64,000 nucleotides of DNA from an uncultured Aquimarina sp. (GTDB taxonomy: Bacteria; Bacteroidota; Bacteroidia; Flavobacteriales; Flavobacteriaceae): positions 92,301 through 156,300 of the forward strand of contig CANMDH010000005.1 in NCBI GenBank assembly GCA_947496555.1. Reading direction: 5' to 3'. The notes below the pieces were generated by a model. That model was given only the letters and a program-made list of their open reading frames with translations. It did no database searches and had not been told where the DNA came from. Position numbers and translations under genes: made by a program. Position 1 is the stretch's first letter, and each line of letters starts with the position of its first letter. Positions 20,601 through 30,338 of this stretch are shown piece after piece.

Positions 20601-20891
20601 AGGTTTGAGTTGTATATTAATAGTTGTACTAGTTCCTACAACTATCTCTTCAGTTGTAAAACCAAGAAAACTATACCTTAGAGTACTTCCTGTTGTGACT
20701 TCGATAGTATATAGACCGTCAAAATCTGATTGTGTTCCGGTATTAGTTCCGCTAATGACGATGTTTACTCCCGGAAGGGGGGAGCCTTTGTCATCTGTCA
20801 CCGTTCCGGTAATGGTCTTTTCTTGTGCAAAAGATATTTGCACAACCAATGCTAAGAAAAGCATCAGCATTTCCTTTATTGATGATTTCAT
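17634..20891 (-). CDS. SusC/RagA family TonB-linked outer membrane transporter (pair 3)
   Basis: A 1085-residue TonB-dependent transporter with signal peptide (ending ISFAQ), CarboxypepD_reg-like domain (GTVTDDKGSPLPGVNIV), plug (QPLFVVDGVPFDG; LKGLSATALYGGQGKNGV) and barrel ending VKLTF. It is first in a three-gene operon with susD3 and a lipoprotein. Its N-terminal 130 residues are near those of SusC2. It is divergent from the ribosomal protein cluster across a 514-bp region. Confidence 0.95.
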   Translation of the reverse strand: MKSSIKEMLMLFLALVVQISFAQEKTITGTVTDDKGSPLPGVNIVISGTNTGTQSDFDGLYTIEVTTGSTLRYSFLGFTTEEIVVGTSTTINIQLKPSAAELEEVIVTAQGIRREKKALGYAVSTVKSEDLEQKADTDIGKILRGKASGVRITGTGGVSGSGSNIIIRGLSSITGGNQPLFVVDGVPFDGSAGGANQDASNQNSSASFQSGNVSNRFADLDPNNIESISILKGLSATALYGGQGKNGVILITTKTGAGSQKKFEITVNQSIFFNDIVLPKYQNTWGNGFQNVYGAFFSNWGARFDSQATIPNAFRRMLVNNFDLLPSQLFPDRSDLDVENVTYRPYDSQEEFFRTGTISSTSINAAGALGDKGSINASYAYTDDQGFIPNNFLRRNNISFGGNYTFENKMNVSGKFSYARTDIESPFTDASTGSDVFIDDDGSGGIASVWNILYLPRSVDINDPFQHPETGESLWYRGGNDRMNPRWALDNTQDTNSTDRLFGNFNISYPIIEWLDIRYRVGLDNQNVRTTRAINRGANDGIHPLGYLQISNSRFTIWDHSILFGIDKQLSQDLSLQATLGSTLQNRKGFRDGSEGRDQIVFGLQNLSNYRTTSAIIEGTLFPGNTAAYQQETEENNLSLYATATVGYKDYLYINGAIRNEWTSTLETSNRSQFSPGVSLSFIPTSAIEGLRSTKVLNFLKLRLGYGTSPGFPSPYNTRNVLSLTPNAFQPIGGTGTTTTSIDDFLANPDLKPELSKEFEGGIEARFLNNRLGFEATLYRRDTENLIIGRPLGPETGFTQTFSNIGNVINEGIEITFDTTPLKTTNFNWNLSGSYTTNVSEVEGLDEGEQILYGGISTVEPQNAAINGEQLGVFVGERFDRDENGNILVDENGYWKQDPENGIIGDPNPNWFMTVNNTFTFKNLSLSMQWEYQHGGDLLASTVGAIIGRGLVEDTDFDRTQSIVLPGIRETTGQPNDIQITATEAYFNNIGFGIDEAIVYDATHIRLREASLTYKLSKKWLENTPFGSLSLSLVGQNLFVHAFNIPESVNYDPELNSLGVGNSQGFDYLTSWNSRRYGMSVKLTF

Positions 20892-20920
20892 TATATGTGA
20901 TTTATTTAAATTAGCCTTAA

Positions 20921-20928
20921 GAAAAGTA
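20921..20928 (-). promoter_or_regulatory. Candidate -7 element of susC3
   Basis: TACTTTTC on the minus strand (one mismatch to TAnnTTTG) precedes TTAAGGCTAATTTAAATAAA, which aligns with the leaders of susC1 and susC2. A good -33 TTG is lacking. Confidence 0.5.
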
Positions 20929-21318
20929 CTTAATAAATAACACTGTAACCCTTTGTTTTTGAATTTTTTAACTTTTTTAACTTGATGTTTATTTGTTAAA
21001 TTATGATAATTTAAGAAGGATCTTGTTTTTTGTTTATCTTATTTTTTCCTTGTATAATTTACTACAGCTTTATTTTGATTCTATCAAAGAGTAACATCAA
21101 TTTCATTAATTAATTATTGTTGATAATCATACTTTTTCTATTAGATTCTTTCTGGTGAGTTTTAGTTCTGGATAAAATGAATTTTTAATTTTTCGCAAAA
21201 TTTATATGTACAATAATTATTTTGTTGTTGCTCTAATGATTTTTTTGACAAAAAGGTTGGTGTTTTTTGTGTTTGGAAAGGTCTATTTTAAATCTGTTTG
21301 AAAATTAATTCGTTAGGA
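20929..21318. other. Intergenic region between susC3 and rpsL
   Basis: A very A/T-rich stretch between divergent promoters. No convincing reading frame, hairpin terminator or repeat was seen on either strand. Confidence 0.6.
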
Positions 21319-21349
21319 TTTGATTTGCTGAAAAATATTTCTACCTTTG
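21319..21349 (+). promoter_or_regulatory. Promoter of the rpsL (str) operon
   Basis: TTTG (21319-21322), 19 nt, then TACCTTTG (21342-21349), an exact Bacteroidota-type promoter. Transcription should start near the CCTCTAAAAGAGG mini-hairpin (21354-21366), about 50 nt before rpsL. Confidence 0.85.
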
Positions 21350-21405
21350 CAGCCCTCTAAAAGAGGATATTTTGAAAATTTTTTAATAATAGTGTAAAGC
21401 AAATT

Positions 21406-21780
21406 ATGCCAACAATTTCACAATTAGTACGAAAAGGTAGAGCCAAAATAACTAAGAAGAGTAAATCGGCTGCTTTGGATTCGTGCCCGCAACGCCGCGG
21501 TGTTTGTACGCGTGTTTATACTACTACACCAAAGAAACCAAACTCGGCTATGAGAAAAGTAGCTCGTGTTAGGTTGACAAATGGTAAAGAAGTTAACGCA
21601 TACATCGGTGGTGAAGGTCACAATCTCCAGGAGCACTCGATAGTATTAGTTAGAGGTGGAAGGGTAAAAGATTTACCAGGAGTTAGATATCATATTGTTC
21701 GTGGAGCTTTAGACACCGCAGGTGTAGAAGGTAGAACGCAACGTAGATCTAAGTATGGTGCAAAACGCCCTAAGAAGTAA
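21406..21780 (+). CDS. rpsL: 30S ribosomal protein S12
   Basis: 124 residues of the decoding-centre protein. The decoding loops are wild type: TTPKKPNSA and GGRVKDLPG keep the lysines whose substitution gives streptomycin resistance in other bacteria. It opens the str operon, 23 bp before rpsG, behind a strong consensus promoter. Confidence 0.98.
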   Translation: MPTISQLVRKGRAKITKKSKSAALDSCPQRRGVCTRVYTTTPKKPNSAMRKVARVRLTNGKEVNAYIGGEGHNLQEHSIVLVRGGRVKDLPGVRYHIVRGALDTAGVEGRTQRRSKYGAKRPKK

Positions 21781-21803
21781 TTAAAAAACTTTAAGAAGAA
21801 GAC

Positions 21804-22280
21804 ATGAGAAAAAGAAAGGCTAAAAAAAGACCGATTTTGCCGGATCCACGTTTTAACGATCAATTAGTGACTCGTTTTGTAAATATGATGATGTGGGATG
21901 GTAAAAAGTCAACTGCTTTTAAAATTTTCTACGATGCTATTGATATTGTAGAAGATAAAAAACAAGATGAAGAAAAAACTGCATTAGAGATGTGGAAAGA
22001 TGCATTGTCTAATGTAATGCCTCACGTTGAAGTGCGAAGCCGAAGAGTTGGTGGAGCTACTTTTCAAATTCCTAATCCAATCAGGCCAGACCGTAAAATA
22101 TCTACCGCTATGAAGTGGTTGATTCAGTTTTCGCGTAAAAGAAATGAGAAATCTATGGCTCAAAAACTTGCTGCAGAGATTATTGCTGCAGAAAAAGAAG
22201 AAGGAGCTGCTGTTAAGAAAAGAGTAGATACTCATAAAATGGCCGAAGCAAATAAAGCATTCTCTCACTTTAGATTTTAA
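21804..22280 (+). CDS. rpsG: 30S ribosomal protein S7
   Basis: 158 residues, the primary assembler of the 30S head. The motifs [16 protein letters not shown] and [17 protein letters not shown] are typical. It lies between rpsL and fusA, 10 bp before the latter, as in the standard str operon. No Shine-Dalgarno site; an A/G-rich stretch precedes the ATG. Confidence 0.98.
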   Translation: MRKRKAKKRPILPDPRFNDQLVTRFVNMMMWDGKKSTAFKIFYDAIDIVEDKKQDEEKTALEMWKDALSNVMPHVEVRSRRVGGATFQIPNPIRPDRKISTAMKWLIQFSRKRNEKSMAQKLAAEIIAAEKEEGAAVKKRVDTHKMAEANKAFSHFRF

Positions 22281-22290
22281 TCATTAAGAA

Positions 22291-24417
22291 ATGGCTAGAG
22301 ATTTAAAATATACTAGAAATATAGGAATTGCTGCGCATATTGACGCAGGAAAGACAACGACTACAGAGCGTATTCTTTATTATACCGGTGTAAGTCATAA
22401 GATAGGTGAGGTGCACGATGGTGCGGCTACCATGGACTGGATGGAGCAAGAGCAAGAACGTGGTATCACCATTACTTCTGCGGCAACAACCTGTGAGTGG
22501 AGTTTTCCAACAGAAAATGGTCAGCCTGTAGCTGATACTAAAGAATATCATTTTAATATTATTGATACTCCGGGTCACGTTGATTTTACGGTTGAAGTAA
22601 ACCGTTCTCTTCGTGTTCTTGATGGTTTAGTATTCTTGTTTAGTGCTGTTGATGGTGTAGAACCACAATCAGAAACTAACTGGAGACTTGCTGATAATTA
22701 TAAAGTTCCAAGAATAGGATTTGTAAATAAAATGGACCGTCAAGGCTCTAATTTTATGGAAGTATGCCAACAAGTTAAAGATATGTTAGGTTCTAATGCA
22801 GTACCTATTGTATTAAATATTGGTGACGAAGAAGATTTTAAGGGAATCGTTGATTTGGTTAAAAATCGTGCAATTGTATGGCATGAAGAAGGAATGGGAT
22901 CAACGTTTGATGTTGTTGATATTCCTGAAGATCTTAAAGAAGAAGCTAAAATACTTCGTGGTAAACTTATAGAAGAAGTTGCTGCGTATGATGAAGATCT
23001 TCTTGAAAAATTCATGGAAGATGAAGATTCGATTACAGAAGAAGAAGTGCATGCTGCGCTGAGAGCTGCTGTAATGGATATGAGTATCATTCCTATGATT
23101 TGCGGATCTGCATTTAAGAATAAAGGTGTTCAGTTTTTATTGGATGCTGTATGTCGCTACTTGCCTTCTCCAACAGATAAAGAAGGTATTGTTGGGGTGA
23201 ACCCAAATACAGATCAAGAAGAAATCCGTAAGCCAGACGTAAAAGAGCCTTTTGCCGCCTTAGCATTTAAAATTGCTACAGATCCTTTTGTTGGTCGTTT
23301 GGCATTTTTTAGAGCTTATTCGGGTCGTTTGGATGCCGGTTCTTATGTATTAAATAATCGTTCTGGTAAAAAAGAACGTATTTCTCGTATCTATCAAATG
23401 CATGCTAATAAGCAAAATGCTATTGAGTATATAGAGGCTGGGGATATTGGAGCTGCTGTTGGATTTAAATCCATCAAAACAGGTGATACACTTACAGATG
23501 AGAAGAGTCCTATAATTTTAGAATCTATGGATTTTCCTGATCCGGTAATTGGTATTGCGGTTGAACCAAAGACTAAGGCTGATGTTGATAAATTAGGGAT
23601 TGGTTTAGCAAAGTTGGCGGAAGAAGATCCTACATTTACAGTGCGTTCAGATGAGGCTTCAGGACAGACTATCATATCTGGAATGGGTGAGCTTCACTTA
23701 GATGTTATTGTAGATCGTTTAAAACGTGAGTTCAAAGTAGAAGTTAACCAGGGTCAGCCTCAGGTTGAATATAAAGAAGCTATTACTGCTGCTGCAGACC
23801 ATAGAGAAGTTTATAAGAAGCAGTCTGGTGGTCGTGGTAAATTTGCAGATATTGTATTTACTATTGAGCCTGCAGATGAAGGTCAGGTAGGACTTCAGTT
23901 TGAGTCTACCATTAAAGGTGGTAATGTTCCTAAAGAATTTATTCCTTCAATTGAAAAAGGATTCAAAATGGCTATGGTAAATGGCCCATTAGCAGGATAC
24001 GAAGTTGATGCTATGAAAGTAACATTGAAAGATGGGTCCTATCATGATGTGGATTCTGATCAGTTATCTTTCGAATTAGCTGCCAAATTAGGTTTTAAGA
24101 ATTCAGCAAAAGCTGCTAAAGCCGTGATTATGGAACCCATTATGAAACTAGAGGTTATTACTCCAGAAGAAAATATGGGTGATATCGTTGGTGATCTTAA
24201 CCGTCGTAGAGGACAAGTTAGTGATATGGGTGATCGCGCTGGTGCGAAAACTGTAAAAGCTACTGTTCCGCTTTCTGAAATGTTTGGATATGTAACAACA
24301 TTAAGAACACTATCTTCAGGTAGAGCAACGTCTACAATGGAATTTTCTCACTATGCTGAAACTCCTTCTAATATTTCAGAAGAAGTAATTGCAGCTGCAA
24401 AAGGAGTTAACGCTTAA
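22291..24417 (+). CDS. fusA: Elongation factor G
   Basis: A 708-residue GTPase that drives translocation and, with RRF, ribosome recycling. The GTP-binding motifs are [32 protein letters not shown] and NKMDRQG; domains II to V follow ([18 protein letters not shown], then SYHDVDSD, ending in the domain IV/V fold). It is a canonical EF-G in the str operon. No tuf gene follows it; rpsJ does, joining str to the S10 genes. Confidence 0.98.
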   Translation: MARDLKYTRNIGIAAHIDAGKTTTTERILYYTGVSHKIGEVHDGAATMDWMEQEQERGITITSAATTCEWSFPTENGQPVADTKEYHFNIIDTPGHVDFTVEVNRSLRVLDGLVFLFSAVDGVEPQSETNWRLADNYKVPRIGFVNKMDRQGSNFMEVCQQVKDMLGSNAVPIVLNIGDEEDFKGIVDLVKNRAIVWHEEGMGSTFDVVDIPEDLKEEAKILRGKLIEEVAAYDEDLLEKFMEDEDSITEEEVHAALRAAVMDMSIIPMICGSAFKNKGVQFLLDAVCRYLPSPTDKEGIVGVNPNTDQEEIRKPDVKEPFAALAFKIATDPFVGRLAFFRAYSGRLDAGSYVLNNRSGKKERISRIYQMHANKQNAIEYIEAGDIGAAVGFKSIKTGDTLTDEKSPIILESMDFPDPVIGIAVEPKTKADVDKLGIGLAKLAEEDPTFTVRSDEASGQTIISGMGELHLDVIVDRLKREFKVEVNQGQPQVEYKEAITAAADHREVYKKQSGGRGKFADIVFTIEPADEGQVGLQFESTIKGGNVPKEFIPSIEKGFKMAMVNGPLAGYEVDAMKVTLKDGSYHDVDSDQLSFELAAKLGFKNSAKAAKAVIMEPIMKLEVITPEENMGDIVGDLNRRRGQVSDMGDRAGAKTVKATVPLSEMFGYVTTLRTLSSGRATSTMEFSHYAETPSNISEEVIAAAKGVNA

Positions 24418-24428
24418 TTATTACAGAA

Positions 24429-24734
24429 ATGAGTCAAAAAATTAGAATAAAACTAAAATCTTACGATCATAATTTGGTAGACAAATCTGCTGAGAAAATC
24501 GTAAAGACGGTAAAGAGTACAGGAGCTGTAGTAACTGGGCCAATTCCTTTGCCAACACATAAGAAGATTTTTACAGTGCTTCGTTCTCCGCACGTAAACA
24601 AAAAATCCAGAGAGCAATTTCAATTAAGTTCTTATAAAAGACTTTTGGATATCTATAGCTCTTCTTCAAAAACAATTGATGCGTTGATGAAGCTTGAATT
24701 GCCAAGTGGTGTAGAAGTGGAGATCAAAGTGTGA
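24429..24734 (+). CDS. rpsJ: 30S ribosomal protein S10 (NusE)
   Basis: 101 residues, a 30S head protein that also works in antitermination as Nus[21 protein letters not shown] and the GPIPLPT loop are diagnostic. It is 11 bp behind fusA and so belongs to the rpsL transcript; a 177-bp structured gap then separates it from rplC. Confidence 0.98.
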   Translation: MSQKIRIKLKSYDHNLVDKSAEKIVKTVKSTGAVVTGPIPLPTHKKIFTVLRSPHVNKKSREQFQLSSYKRLLDIYSSSSKTIDALMKLELPSGVEVEIKV

Positions 24735-24742
24735 TGAAACAT

Positions 24743-24842
24743 GGGTGAGTGTTAACTCCCTATAAAATGTCTCGAGCTGCGTGCGAGAGAAAAACGGCAA
24801 AAATACATTTCAGGGTTGAAAGTATTTTGACCCTGTTTTTTT
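24743..24842 (+). promoter_or_regulatory. Structured rplC leader ending in an intrinsic terminator (candidate attenuator)
   Basis: Three elements in order. A hairpin GGGTGAGT/ACTCCC (24743-24760). A helix AAATGT/ACATTT (24765-24770 with 24805-24810) that encloses TCTCG/CGAGA (24770-24774 with 24784-24788). Then CAGGGT/ACCCTG (24811-24835) followed by seven T. The last is a textbook rho-independent terminator placed 70 bp before rplC, inside a run of co-directional ribosomal genes. Regulation of this kind is known for S10-type operons elsewhere (L4 in E. coli); the ligand here is inferred, not shown. Confidence 0.7.
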
Positions 24843-24911
24843 GCAAGAGAATAAAACATATTGAAAAGTAATTTTCAGTTGATAAATAAGTAATTAATAA
24901 ATAATTTAAAT

Positions 24912-25529
24912 ATGTCTGGGTTAATAGGAAAAAAGATCGGTATGACCAGCATTTTCGACGAGAATGGAAAGAATATTCCATGTACTGTGATCGAAGCTGG
25001 CCCGTGCGTGGTTACCCAAGTCAGAACTGAAGAGGTTGACGGTTATAAGGCTGTTCAATTAGGTTTCGATGACAAAGCAGACAAAAATGCTACTAAAGCG
25101 GCTTTAGGTCACTTTAAGAAAGCAGGAACTGTTGCTAAACGTAAAGTTGTCGAATTCAAAGGTTTTGAGGAGGAGTACAAATTAGGTGATACGGTAACAG
25201 TTGAGCATTTTGTAGAAGGAGAGTTTGTTGATGTTTCAGCAACTTCAAAAGGAAAAGGTTTTCAAGGGGTTGTTAAAAGACACAATTTTGCTGGTGTTGG
25301 GCAAGCAACTCATGGTCAACATAACCGTTTAAGAGCTCCTGGTTCTATAGGTGCTGCATCTTATCCTGCAAGAGTTTTCAAAGGAATGAAGATGGCAGGA
25401 AGAATGGGTGGAGATCAAATTAAAGTTCAAAACTTAAGAGTGTTAAAAGTAGTTCCTGAAAAGAATTTACTTGTTGTTAAAGGATGTGTTCCTGGACACA
25501 AAAATGCTTATGTAACTATTCAGAAGTAA
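24912..25529 (+). CDS. rplC: 50S ribosomal protein L3
   Basis: 205 residues with the L3 signature ([13 protein letters not shown] at the start, [24 protein letters not shown] in the central extension that reaches the peptidyl-transferase centre). The stop overlaps the rplD start (TAATG). It is preceded by the candidate attenuator, so its expression may be set independently of rpsJ. Confidence 0.98.
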   Translation: MSGLIGKKIGMTSIFDENGKNIPCTVIEAGPCVVTQVRTEEVDGYKAVQLGFDDKADKNATKAALGHFKKAGTVAKRKVVEFKGFEEEYKLGDTVTVEHFVEGEFVDVSATSKGKGFQGVVKRHNFAGVGQATHGQHNRLRAPGSIGAASYPARVFKGMKMAGRMGGDQIKVQNLRVLKVVPEKNLLVVKGCVPGHKNAYVTIQK

Positions 25530-26158
25530 TGAAAGTAGCGGTAATTGATATTAACGGAAAAGAAACAGGAAGAAAGGCAGACCTTTCTGATGCTGTTTTT
25601 GGTATTGAGCCAAATAATCATGCTGTTTATCTTGATGTGAAACAATACTTGGCTAATCAGCGCCAAGGTACTCACAAAGCCAAGGAACGCGCAGAGATTG
25701 TTGGTAGTACAAGAAAGATAAAGAAACAAAAAGGAACTGGTACGGCCAGAGCTGGAAGTATTAAGTCTCCTATATTTAAAGGTGGTGGTAGAATCTTTGG
25801 TCCAAGACCACGTAACTACTCTTTTAAATTAAATAAGAACTTAAAGAGATTAGCACGTAAATCGGCGTTAAGCATTAAGGCAAATGACAAGGCTATTCAG
25901 GTTGTTGAGGATTTCACTTTTGAAGCTCCAAAAACTAAGAATTTTACTGCTATTTTGAAGTCTTTAGGACTTGAAAATAAAAAATCTTTGTTTGTGTTGG
26001 CTGAGTCAAATAAAAATGTATATTTGTCGTCACGCAATTTGAAGGGTTCGGAAGTTATAACTGCCTCAGAATTAAGTACTTACAAAATACTTAATGCTAA
26101 TAGTGTTATACTTTTGGAAGGTTCTTTGAAAGGAATTGAAACGAATTTAAGTAAATAG
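25529..26158 (+). CDS. rplD: 50S ribosomal protein L4
   Basis: 209 residues when started at the ATG that overlaps the rplC stop; a longer frame from 25484 would run into rplC and is not credible. The loop [20 protein letters not shown], which lines the exit tunnel, is intact. In E. coli L4 is the regulator of the S10 operon, so it is a candidate ligand of the leader at 24743-24842. Confidence 0.97.
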   Translation: MKVAVIDINGKETGRKADLSDAVFGIEPNNHAVYLDVKQYLANQRQGTHKAKERAEIVGSTRKIKKQKGTGTARAGSIKSPIFKGGGRIFGPRPRNYSFKLNKNLKRLARKSALSIKANDKAIQVVEDFTFEAPKTKNFTAILKSLGLENKKSLFVLAESNKNVYLSSRNLKGSEVITASELSTYKILNANSVILLEGSLKGIETNLSK

Positions 26159-26163
26159 AAGCC

Positions 26164-26454
26164 ATGAGTATCTTAATAAAACCTATTATTACGGAAAAGG
26201 CTACTGCTGATAGTGAGGTATTTAACCGCTATGGTTTTGTAGTAGATAAGAAAGCGAATAAGGTAGAGATCAAAAAAGCAGTTGAGTCTGCTTATGGTGT
26301 TTCTGTTACTAAAGTTCGCACAATAAATGTTCGCCCAGATCGTAAAACTCGTTATACAAAAACGGGAATGATTACTGGTAAAACAACTGCTTATAAGAAA
26401 GCAATTGTACAGGTGGCGGAAGGTGAAGTAATTGATTTATATAGTAATCTTTAA
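26164..26454 (+). CDS. rplW: 50S ribosomal protein L23
   Basis: 96 residues at the tunnel exit, the docking site for SRP and trigger factor. It begins ILIKPIITEKATADSE, as is typical. It is 5 bp behind rplD and 9 bp before rplB. Confidence 0.97.
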   Translation: MSILIKPIITEKATADSEVFNRYGFVVDKKANKVEIKKAVESAYGVSVTKVRTINVRPDRKTRYTKTGMITGKTTAYKKAIVQVAEGEVIDLYSNL

Positions 26455-26463
26455 GACTAAAAA

Positions 26464-27288
26464 ATGTCAGTAAGAAAATTAAAGCCAATTACCCCAGGTC
26501 AGCGTTTTAGAGTAGTAAATGGATTTGACGCAATTACTACTGATAAGCCGGAGAAAAGTTTATTAGCTCCGAAAAAAAGAACTGGAGGTAGAAACAGTCA
26601 AGGAAAAATGACTATGCGCTATAAAGGTGGTGGTCATAAAAGAAGGTATCGTATCATTGATTTTAAACGTGATAAGCAAGGAATCCCTGCTACCGTTGCT
26701 ACAATAGAATATGATCCAAATAGAACTGCATTCATTGCACTTGTAAATTACCAAGATGGTGAAAAACGTTATGTAATCGCACAAAACGGTTTACAAGTAG
26801 GTCAGAATATCGTTTCAGGTAACAATGTGGCTCCAGAAATTGGAAACGCAATGCCATTAAGTGATATCCCATTAGGTACAATCATTTCTTGTATAGAATT
26901 ACGTCCAGGTCAAGGTGCTGTAATGGCACGTAGTGCCGGATCATTTGCTCAGCTTATGGCTAGAGATGGTAAGTTTGCTACGGTAAAGTTACCTTCTGGT
27001 GAGGTAAGACTGATCTTGGTTAATTGTATGGCTACCATTGGTGCTATATCCAATAGTGATCACCAGTTGATCGTTGGAGGTAAAGCGGGTAGAACAAGAT
27101 GGCTAGGTCGTCGTCCTCGTACAAGACCAGTAGCAATGAACCCGGTTGATCATCCAATGGGTGGTGGTGAAGGTCGTTCTTCTGGAGGTCATCCACGTTC
27201 TAGAAAAGGTCTTCCTGCAAAAGGATACAGAACCCGCTCTAAGACGAAAGCGAGTAATAAGTATATTGTAGAACGTAGAAAGAAATAA
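26464..27288 (+). CDS. rplB: 50S ribosomal protein L2
   Basis: 274 residues, essential for peptidyl transfer and subunit joining. The C-terminal [20 protein letters not shown] motif with the conserved histidine is complete. Its position between L23 and S19 is canonical. Confidence 0.98.
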   Translation: MSVRKLKPITPGQRFRVVNGFDAITTDKPEKSLLAPKKRTGGRNSQGKMTMRYKGGGHKRRYRIIDFKRDKQGIPATVATIEYDPNRTAFIALVNYQDGEKRYVIAQNGLQVGQNIVSGNNVAPEIGNAMPLSDIPLGTIISCIELRPGQGAVMARSAGSFAQLMARDGKFATVKLPSGEVRLILVNCMATIGAISNSDHQLIVGGKAGRTRWLGRRPRTRPVAMNPVDHPMGGGEGRSSGGHPRSRKGLPAKGYRTRSKTKASNKYIVERRKK

Positions 27289-27295
27289 ATAAGAT

Positions 27296-27574
27296 ATGGC
27301 ACGTTCATTAAAAAAAGGACCTTACGTTCACTATAAGTTAGAGAAAAAAGTAGCTGCAAATGTAGAAGCTAACAAAAAGTCTGTTATCAAGACTTGGTCT
27401 AGAGCATCTATGATTACTCCTGACTTTGTAGGGCAAACAATTGCAGTTCATAATGGTCGCCAATTTGTTCCTGTGTATATCACAGAGAATATGGTGGGTC
27501 ATAAATTAGGAGAATTTTCGCCAACGCGTTCGTTTAGAGGACACGCTGGTGCTAAAAATAAAGGTAAAAAATAA
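27296..27574 (+). CDS. rpsS: 30S ribosomal protein S19
   Basis: 92 residues; [18 protein letters not shown] and the C-terminal [17 protein letters not shown] are diagnostic of this 30S head protein, which contacts the A-site tRNA region and S13. It is 7 bp behind rplB. Confidence 0.98.
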   Translation: MARSLKKGPYVHYKLEKKVAANVEANKKSVIKTWSRASMITPDFVGQTIAVHNGRQFVPVYITENMVGHKLGEFSPTRSFRGHAGAKNKGKK

Positions 27575-27582
27575 TTTAAGTC

Positions 27583-27990
27583 ATGGGAGTTCGTAAAAGA
27601 GAAATGGCAGAAAGAATTAAGGAAGAGAAAAAGCAACTTGCTTTTGCTAAACTTAATAACTGTCCTACATCACCTCGCAAGATGCGTTTAGTAGCGGATT
27701 TGATTCGTGGTGAAAAAATTGAAAAGGCGCTTCATATTCTTAGATTTAATCCTAAAGAAGCATCACGTCGTTTAGAGAAGCTATTGTTATCTGCAATAGC
27801 AAACTGGCAGGCGAAAAATGAAGACGCTAGCATTGAAGATGCAGATCTTTTTGTAAAGGAGATTCGTGTAGATGGGGGAAGTATGTTGAAAAGACTACGT
27901 CCTGCTCCACAAGGCCGCGCACATAGAATAAGAAAACGCTCTAATCACGTAACGATCGTGGTTGCAGCAAACAATAATACACAAAGCTAA
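27583..27990 (+). CDS. rplV: 50S ribosomal protein L22
   Basis: 135 residues. [19 protein letters not shown] opens the core and the tunnel loop [19 protein letters not shown] is intact, with no macrolide-type deletion. The start at 27583 gives an N-terminal extension of about 20 residues; the ATG at 27604 is an alternative. Confidence 0.97.
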   Translation: MGVRKREMAERIKEEKKQLAFAKLNNCPTSPRKMRLVADLIRGEKIEKALHILRFNPKEASRRLEKLLLSAIANWQAKNEDASIEDADLFVKEIRVDGGSMLKRLRPAPQGRAHRIRKRSNHVTIVVAANNNTQS

Positions 27991-27998
27991 TATAAACT

Positions 27999-28721
27999 AT
28001 GGGACAGAAGACAAATCCAATCGGAAATCGCCTTGGTATAATCAGAGGATGGGAATCCAACTGGTACGGCGGTAATGACTACGGTGACAAACTTGCCGAA
28101 GACGATAAGATTAGAAAGTATGTACACGCACGTTTATCAAAAGCTAGTGTATCTAGGGTGATTATTGAGCGTACGCTTAAACTTGTAACCGTTACTATCA
28201 CTACTGCTAGACCTGGTATCATTATCGGAAAAGGTGGTCAAGAGGTAGACAAGTTAAAAGAAGAGCTTAAGAAAATTACCGAAAAGGAAGTTCAGATCAA
28301 TATTTTTGAAATCAAAAGACCAGAGCTTGATGCGTTTTTAGTAGGATCTAGCGTAGCTAGACAAATTGAAAGTCGTATTTCGTATCGTCGTGCTATCAAG
28401 ATGGCTATTGCGGCTGCAATGAGAATGAATGCAGAGGGTATCAAAATCCAGATTTCAGGACGTTTGAATGGTGCAGAGATGGCACGTTCAGAATCGTATA
28501 AAGAAGGTCGTATTCCTTTATCAACATTTAGAGCTGACATCGATTATGCTTTAGTAGAAGCTCATACTACCTATGGTAGATTGGGTGTGAAAGTATGGAT
28601 CATGAAAGGCGAAGTATATGGTAAAAGAGAACTTTCTCCTTTAGTTGGTTTATCCAAGAAACAAGGAAAAGGTGACAGAGGTGGACGAAGTGGTGGAAAT
28701 AAATCACGTCGTAGAAAGTAA
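27999..28721 (+). CDS. rpsC: 30S ribosomal protein S3
   Basis: 240 residues at the mRNA entry site. It begins [20 protein letters not shown], carries the KH motif [20 protein letters not shown], and the C-terminal domain has the [14 protein letters not shown] sequence. Ends in a basic tail ([11 protein letters not shown]). Confidence 0.98.
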   Translation: MGQKTNPIGNRLGIIRGWESNWYGGNDYGDKLAEDDKIRKYVHARLSKASVSRVIIERTLKLVTVTITTARPGIIIGKGGQEVDKLKEELKKITEKEVQINIFEIKRPELDAFLVGSSVARQIESRISYRRAIKMAIAAAMRMNAEGIKIQISGRLNGAEMARSESYKEGRIPLSTFRADIDYALVEAHTTYGRLGVKVWIMKGEVYGKRELSPLVGLSKKQGKGDRGGRSGGNKSRRRK

Positions 28722-28741
28722 TTTTTTAAAGTAAATTAACA

Positions 28742-29161
28742 ATGTTACAGCCTAAAAGAACAAAATTCCGTAAGCAACAAAAAGGACGTATGAAAGGTCT
28801 TTCTCAAAGAGGACACACCCTTTCAAACGGTACTTTCGGAATTAAATCATTGGATTCAAGTTTTGTTACTGCTAGACAAATAGAAGCAGCTCGTATTTCT
28901 GCTACTCGTTATATGAAAAGAGAAGGGTCTCTGTGGATTAAAATTTTCCCAGACAAGCCTATTACAAAGAAACCTCTTGAAGTACGTATGGGTAAAGGAA
29001 AAGGTGCTGTAGAATACTGGGCAGCAGTAGTAAAACCAGGAAGAATATTATTTGAAATCAGTGGCGTGCCTTATGACGTTGCAAAAGAAGCATTGCGTCT
29101 GGCAGCACAGAAACTTCCTGTAAGAACTAAGTTTATTGTATCAAGAACCTATCAAGGTTAA
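28742..29161 (+). CDS. rplP: 50S ribosomal protein L16
   Basis: 139 residues near the A site; [18 protein letters not shown] and the [20 protein letters not shown] loop are typical. It is 20 bp behind rpsC and 14 bp before rpmC. Confidence 0.98.
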   Translation: MLQPKRTKFRKQQKGRMKGLSQRGHTLSNGTFGIKSLDSSFVTARQIEAARISATRYMKREGSLWIKIFPDKPITKKPLEVRMGKGKGAVEYWAAVVKPGRILFEISGVPYDVAKEALRLAAQKLPVRTKFIVSRTYQG

Positions 29162-29175
29162 ATTCGAAAGAGACT

Positions 29176-29370
29176 ATGAAACAATCGCAAGTAAAAGAAT
29201 CGTCTACAGCTGAATTACAAGAGGAACTTAGTAAAACTCAAAAAGAATATTCAGATTTAAGAATGGCTCACGCTATGTCTCCATTAGAAAATCCTTTACA
29301 ATTACGTAAAGTAAGAAGATCTATTGCAAGAATGGCTACAGAGCTAACAAAAAGAGAATTAAACGGTTAA
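29176..29370 (+). CDS. rpmC: 50S ribosomal protein L29
   Basis: 64 residues forming the usual helical hairpin (ELQEELSKTQKEYSDLRMAH, then KVRRSIARMATELTKREL). It sits at the tunnel exit next to L23. Canonical order L16-L29-S17. Confidence 0.97.
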   Translation: MKQSQVKESSTAELQEELSKTQKEYSDLRMAHAMSPLENPLQLRKVRRSIARMATELTKRELNG

Positions 29371-29382
29371 TTCTGCTGAAAG

Positions 29383-29640
29383 ATGGAAAAAAGAAACTTA
29401 AGAAAAGAACGTATAGGAGTTGTTACTAGTAACAAAATGCAGAAATCAATCGTGGTTGCTGAAGTTAAAAAAGTAAAACACCCTATGTATGGAAAGTTCG
29501 TGTTAAAAACGAAAAAATACGTTGCACACGACGAGAAAAATGACTGCAATATTGGTGATACCGTAAAGATCATGGAAACAAGACCTATGAGTAGAACCAA
29601 ATGCTGGAGATTAGTAGAAGTAATTGAAAGAGCGAAGTAA
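29383..29640 (+). CDS. rpsQ: 30S ribosomal protein S17
   Basis: 85 residues, an OB-fold 16S rRNA binder; [19 protein letters not shown] and the C-terminal [18 protein letters not shown] are diagnostic. Two bases separate it from rplN, so translation is probably coupled. Confidence 0.98.
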   Translation: MEKRNLRKERIGVVTSNKMQKSIVVAEVKKVKHPMYGKFVLKTKKYVAHDEKNDCNIGDTVKIMETRPMSRTKCWRLVEVIERAK

Positions 29641-29642
29641 TT

Positions 29643-30011
29643 ATGGTACAACAAGAGTCTAGATTAAAGGTAGCCGATAACACAGGGGCTAAAGAAGTTT
29701 TAGCAATTCGTGTTTTAGGTGGTACAGGAAGAAGATACGCCTCTGTAGGAGACAAGATCGTTGTCAGTGTAAAAGAAGCAACTCCAAATGGAAGTATTAA
29801 AAAAGGAGCGGTTTCAACTGCAGTTGTAGTTCGTACTAAGAAAGAAGTGCGCAGGCCAGATGGTTCTTATATTCGTTTCGATGATAATGCATGTGTTTTA
29901 TTAAACCCTGCTGGCGAAATGAGAGGAACTCGTGTTTTTGGTCCTGTTGCAAGAGAACTTCGTGATAAGCAATTCATGAAGATTGTTTCACTAGCGCCAG
30001 AAGTGCTTTAA
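29643..30011 (+). CDS. rplN: 50S ribosomal protein L14
   Basis: 122 residues; [19 protein letters not shown] and [20 protein letters not shown] are diagnostic. It lies at the subunit interface and is the usual first gene of the spc block, here without a separate promoter that I can see. Confidence 0.98.
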   Translation: MVQQESRLKVADNTGAKEVLAIRVLGGTGRRYASVGDKIVVSVKEATPNGSIKKGAVSTAVVVRTKKEVRRPDGSYIRFDDNACVLLNPAGEMRGTRVFGPVARELRDKQFMKIVSLAPEVL

Positions 30012-30024
30012 AACATTTGAAAAG

Positions 30025-30336
30025 ATGACAAAGCTAAAAATTAAATCAGGAGATACAGTACGTGTTATTGCTGGAGACAATAAAGGTCAAGAGGGTATAG
30101 TACAAAAAGTATTGAAAGATAAAAACAAGGCGATTGTAGAAGGTGTGAACTTAGTTTCTAAGCACCAGAAGCCTAGTGCTGCTAATCCACAAGGTGGAAT
30201 TGTAAAGCAAGAAGCATCTATTCATATTTCTAACTTATCATTGTTAACCTCTAAAGGGGAAACTACCAGAGTTGGATATAGAATAGAAGGAGATAAGAAA
30301 GTGAGATTTGCTAAAAAATCTAATGAAGTAATATAG
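30025..30336 (+). CDS. rplX: 50S ribosomal protein L24
   Basis: 103 residues with a KOW motif ([19 protein letters not shown]) and the [20 protein letters not shown] segment. An early 50S assembly initiator. Two bases separate it from rplE. Confidence 0.98.
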   Translation: MTKLKIKSGDTVRVIAGDNKGQEGIVQKVLKDKNKAIVEGVNLVSKHQKPSAANPQGGIVKQEASIHISNLSLLTSKGETTRVGYRIEGDKKVRFAKKSNEVI

Positions 30337-30338
30337 TT

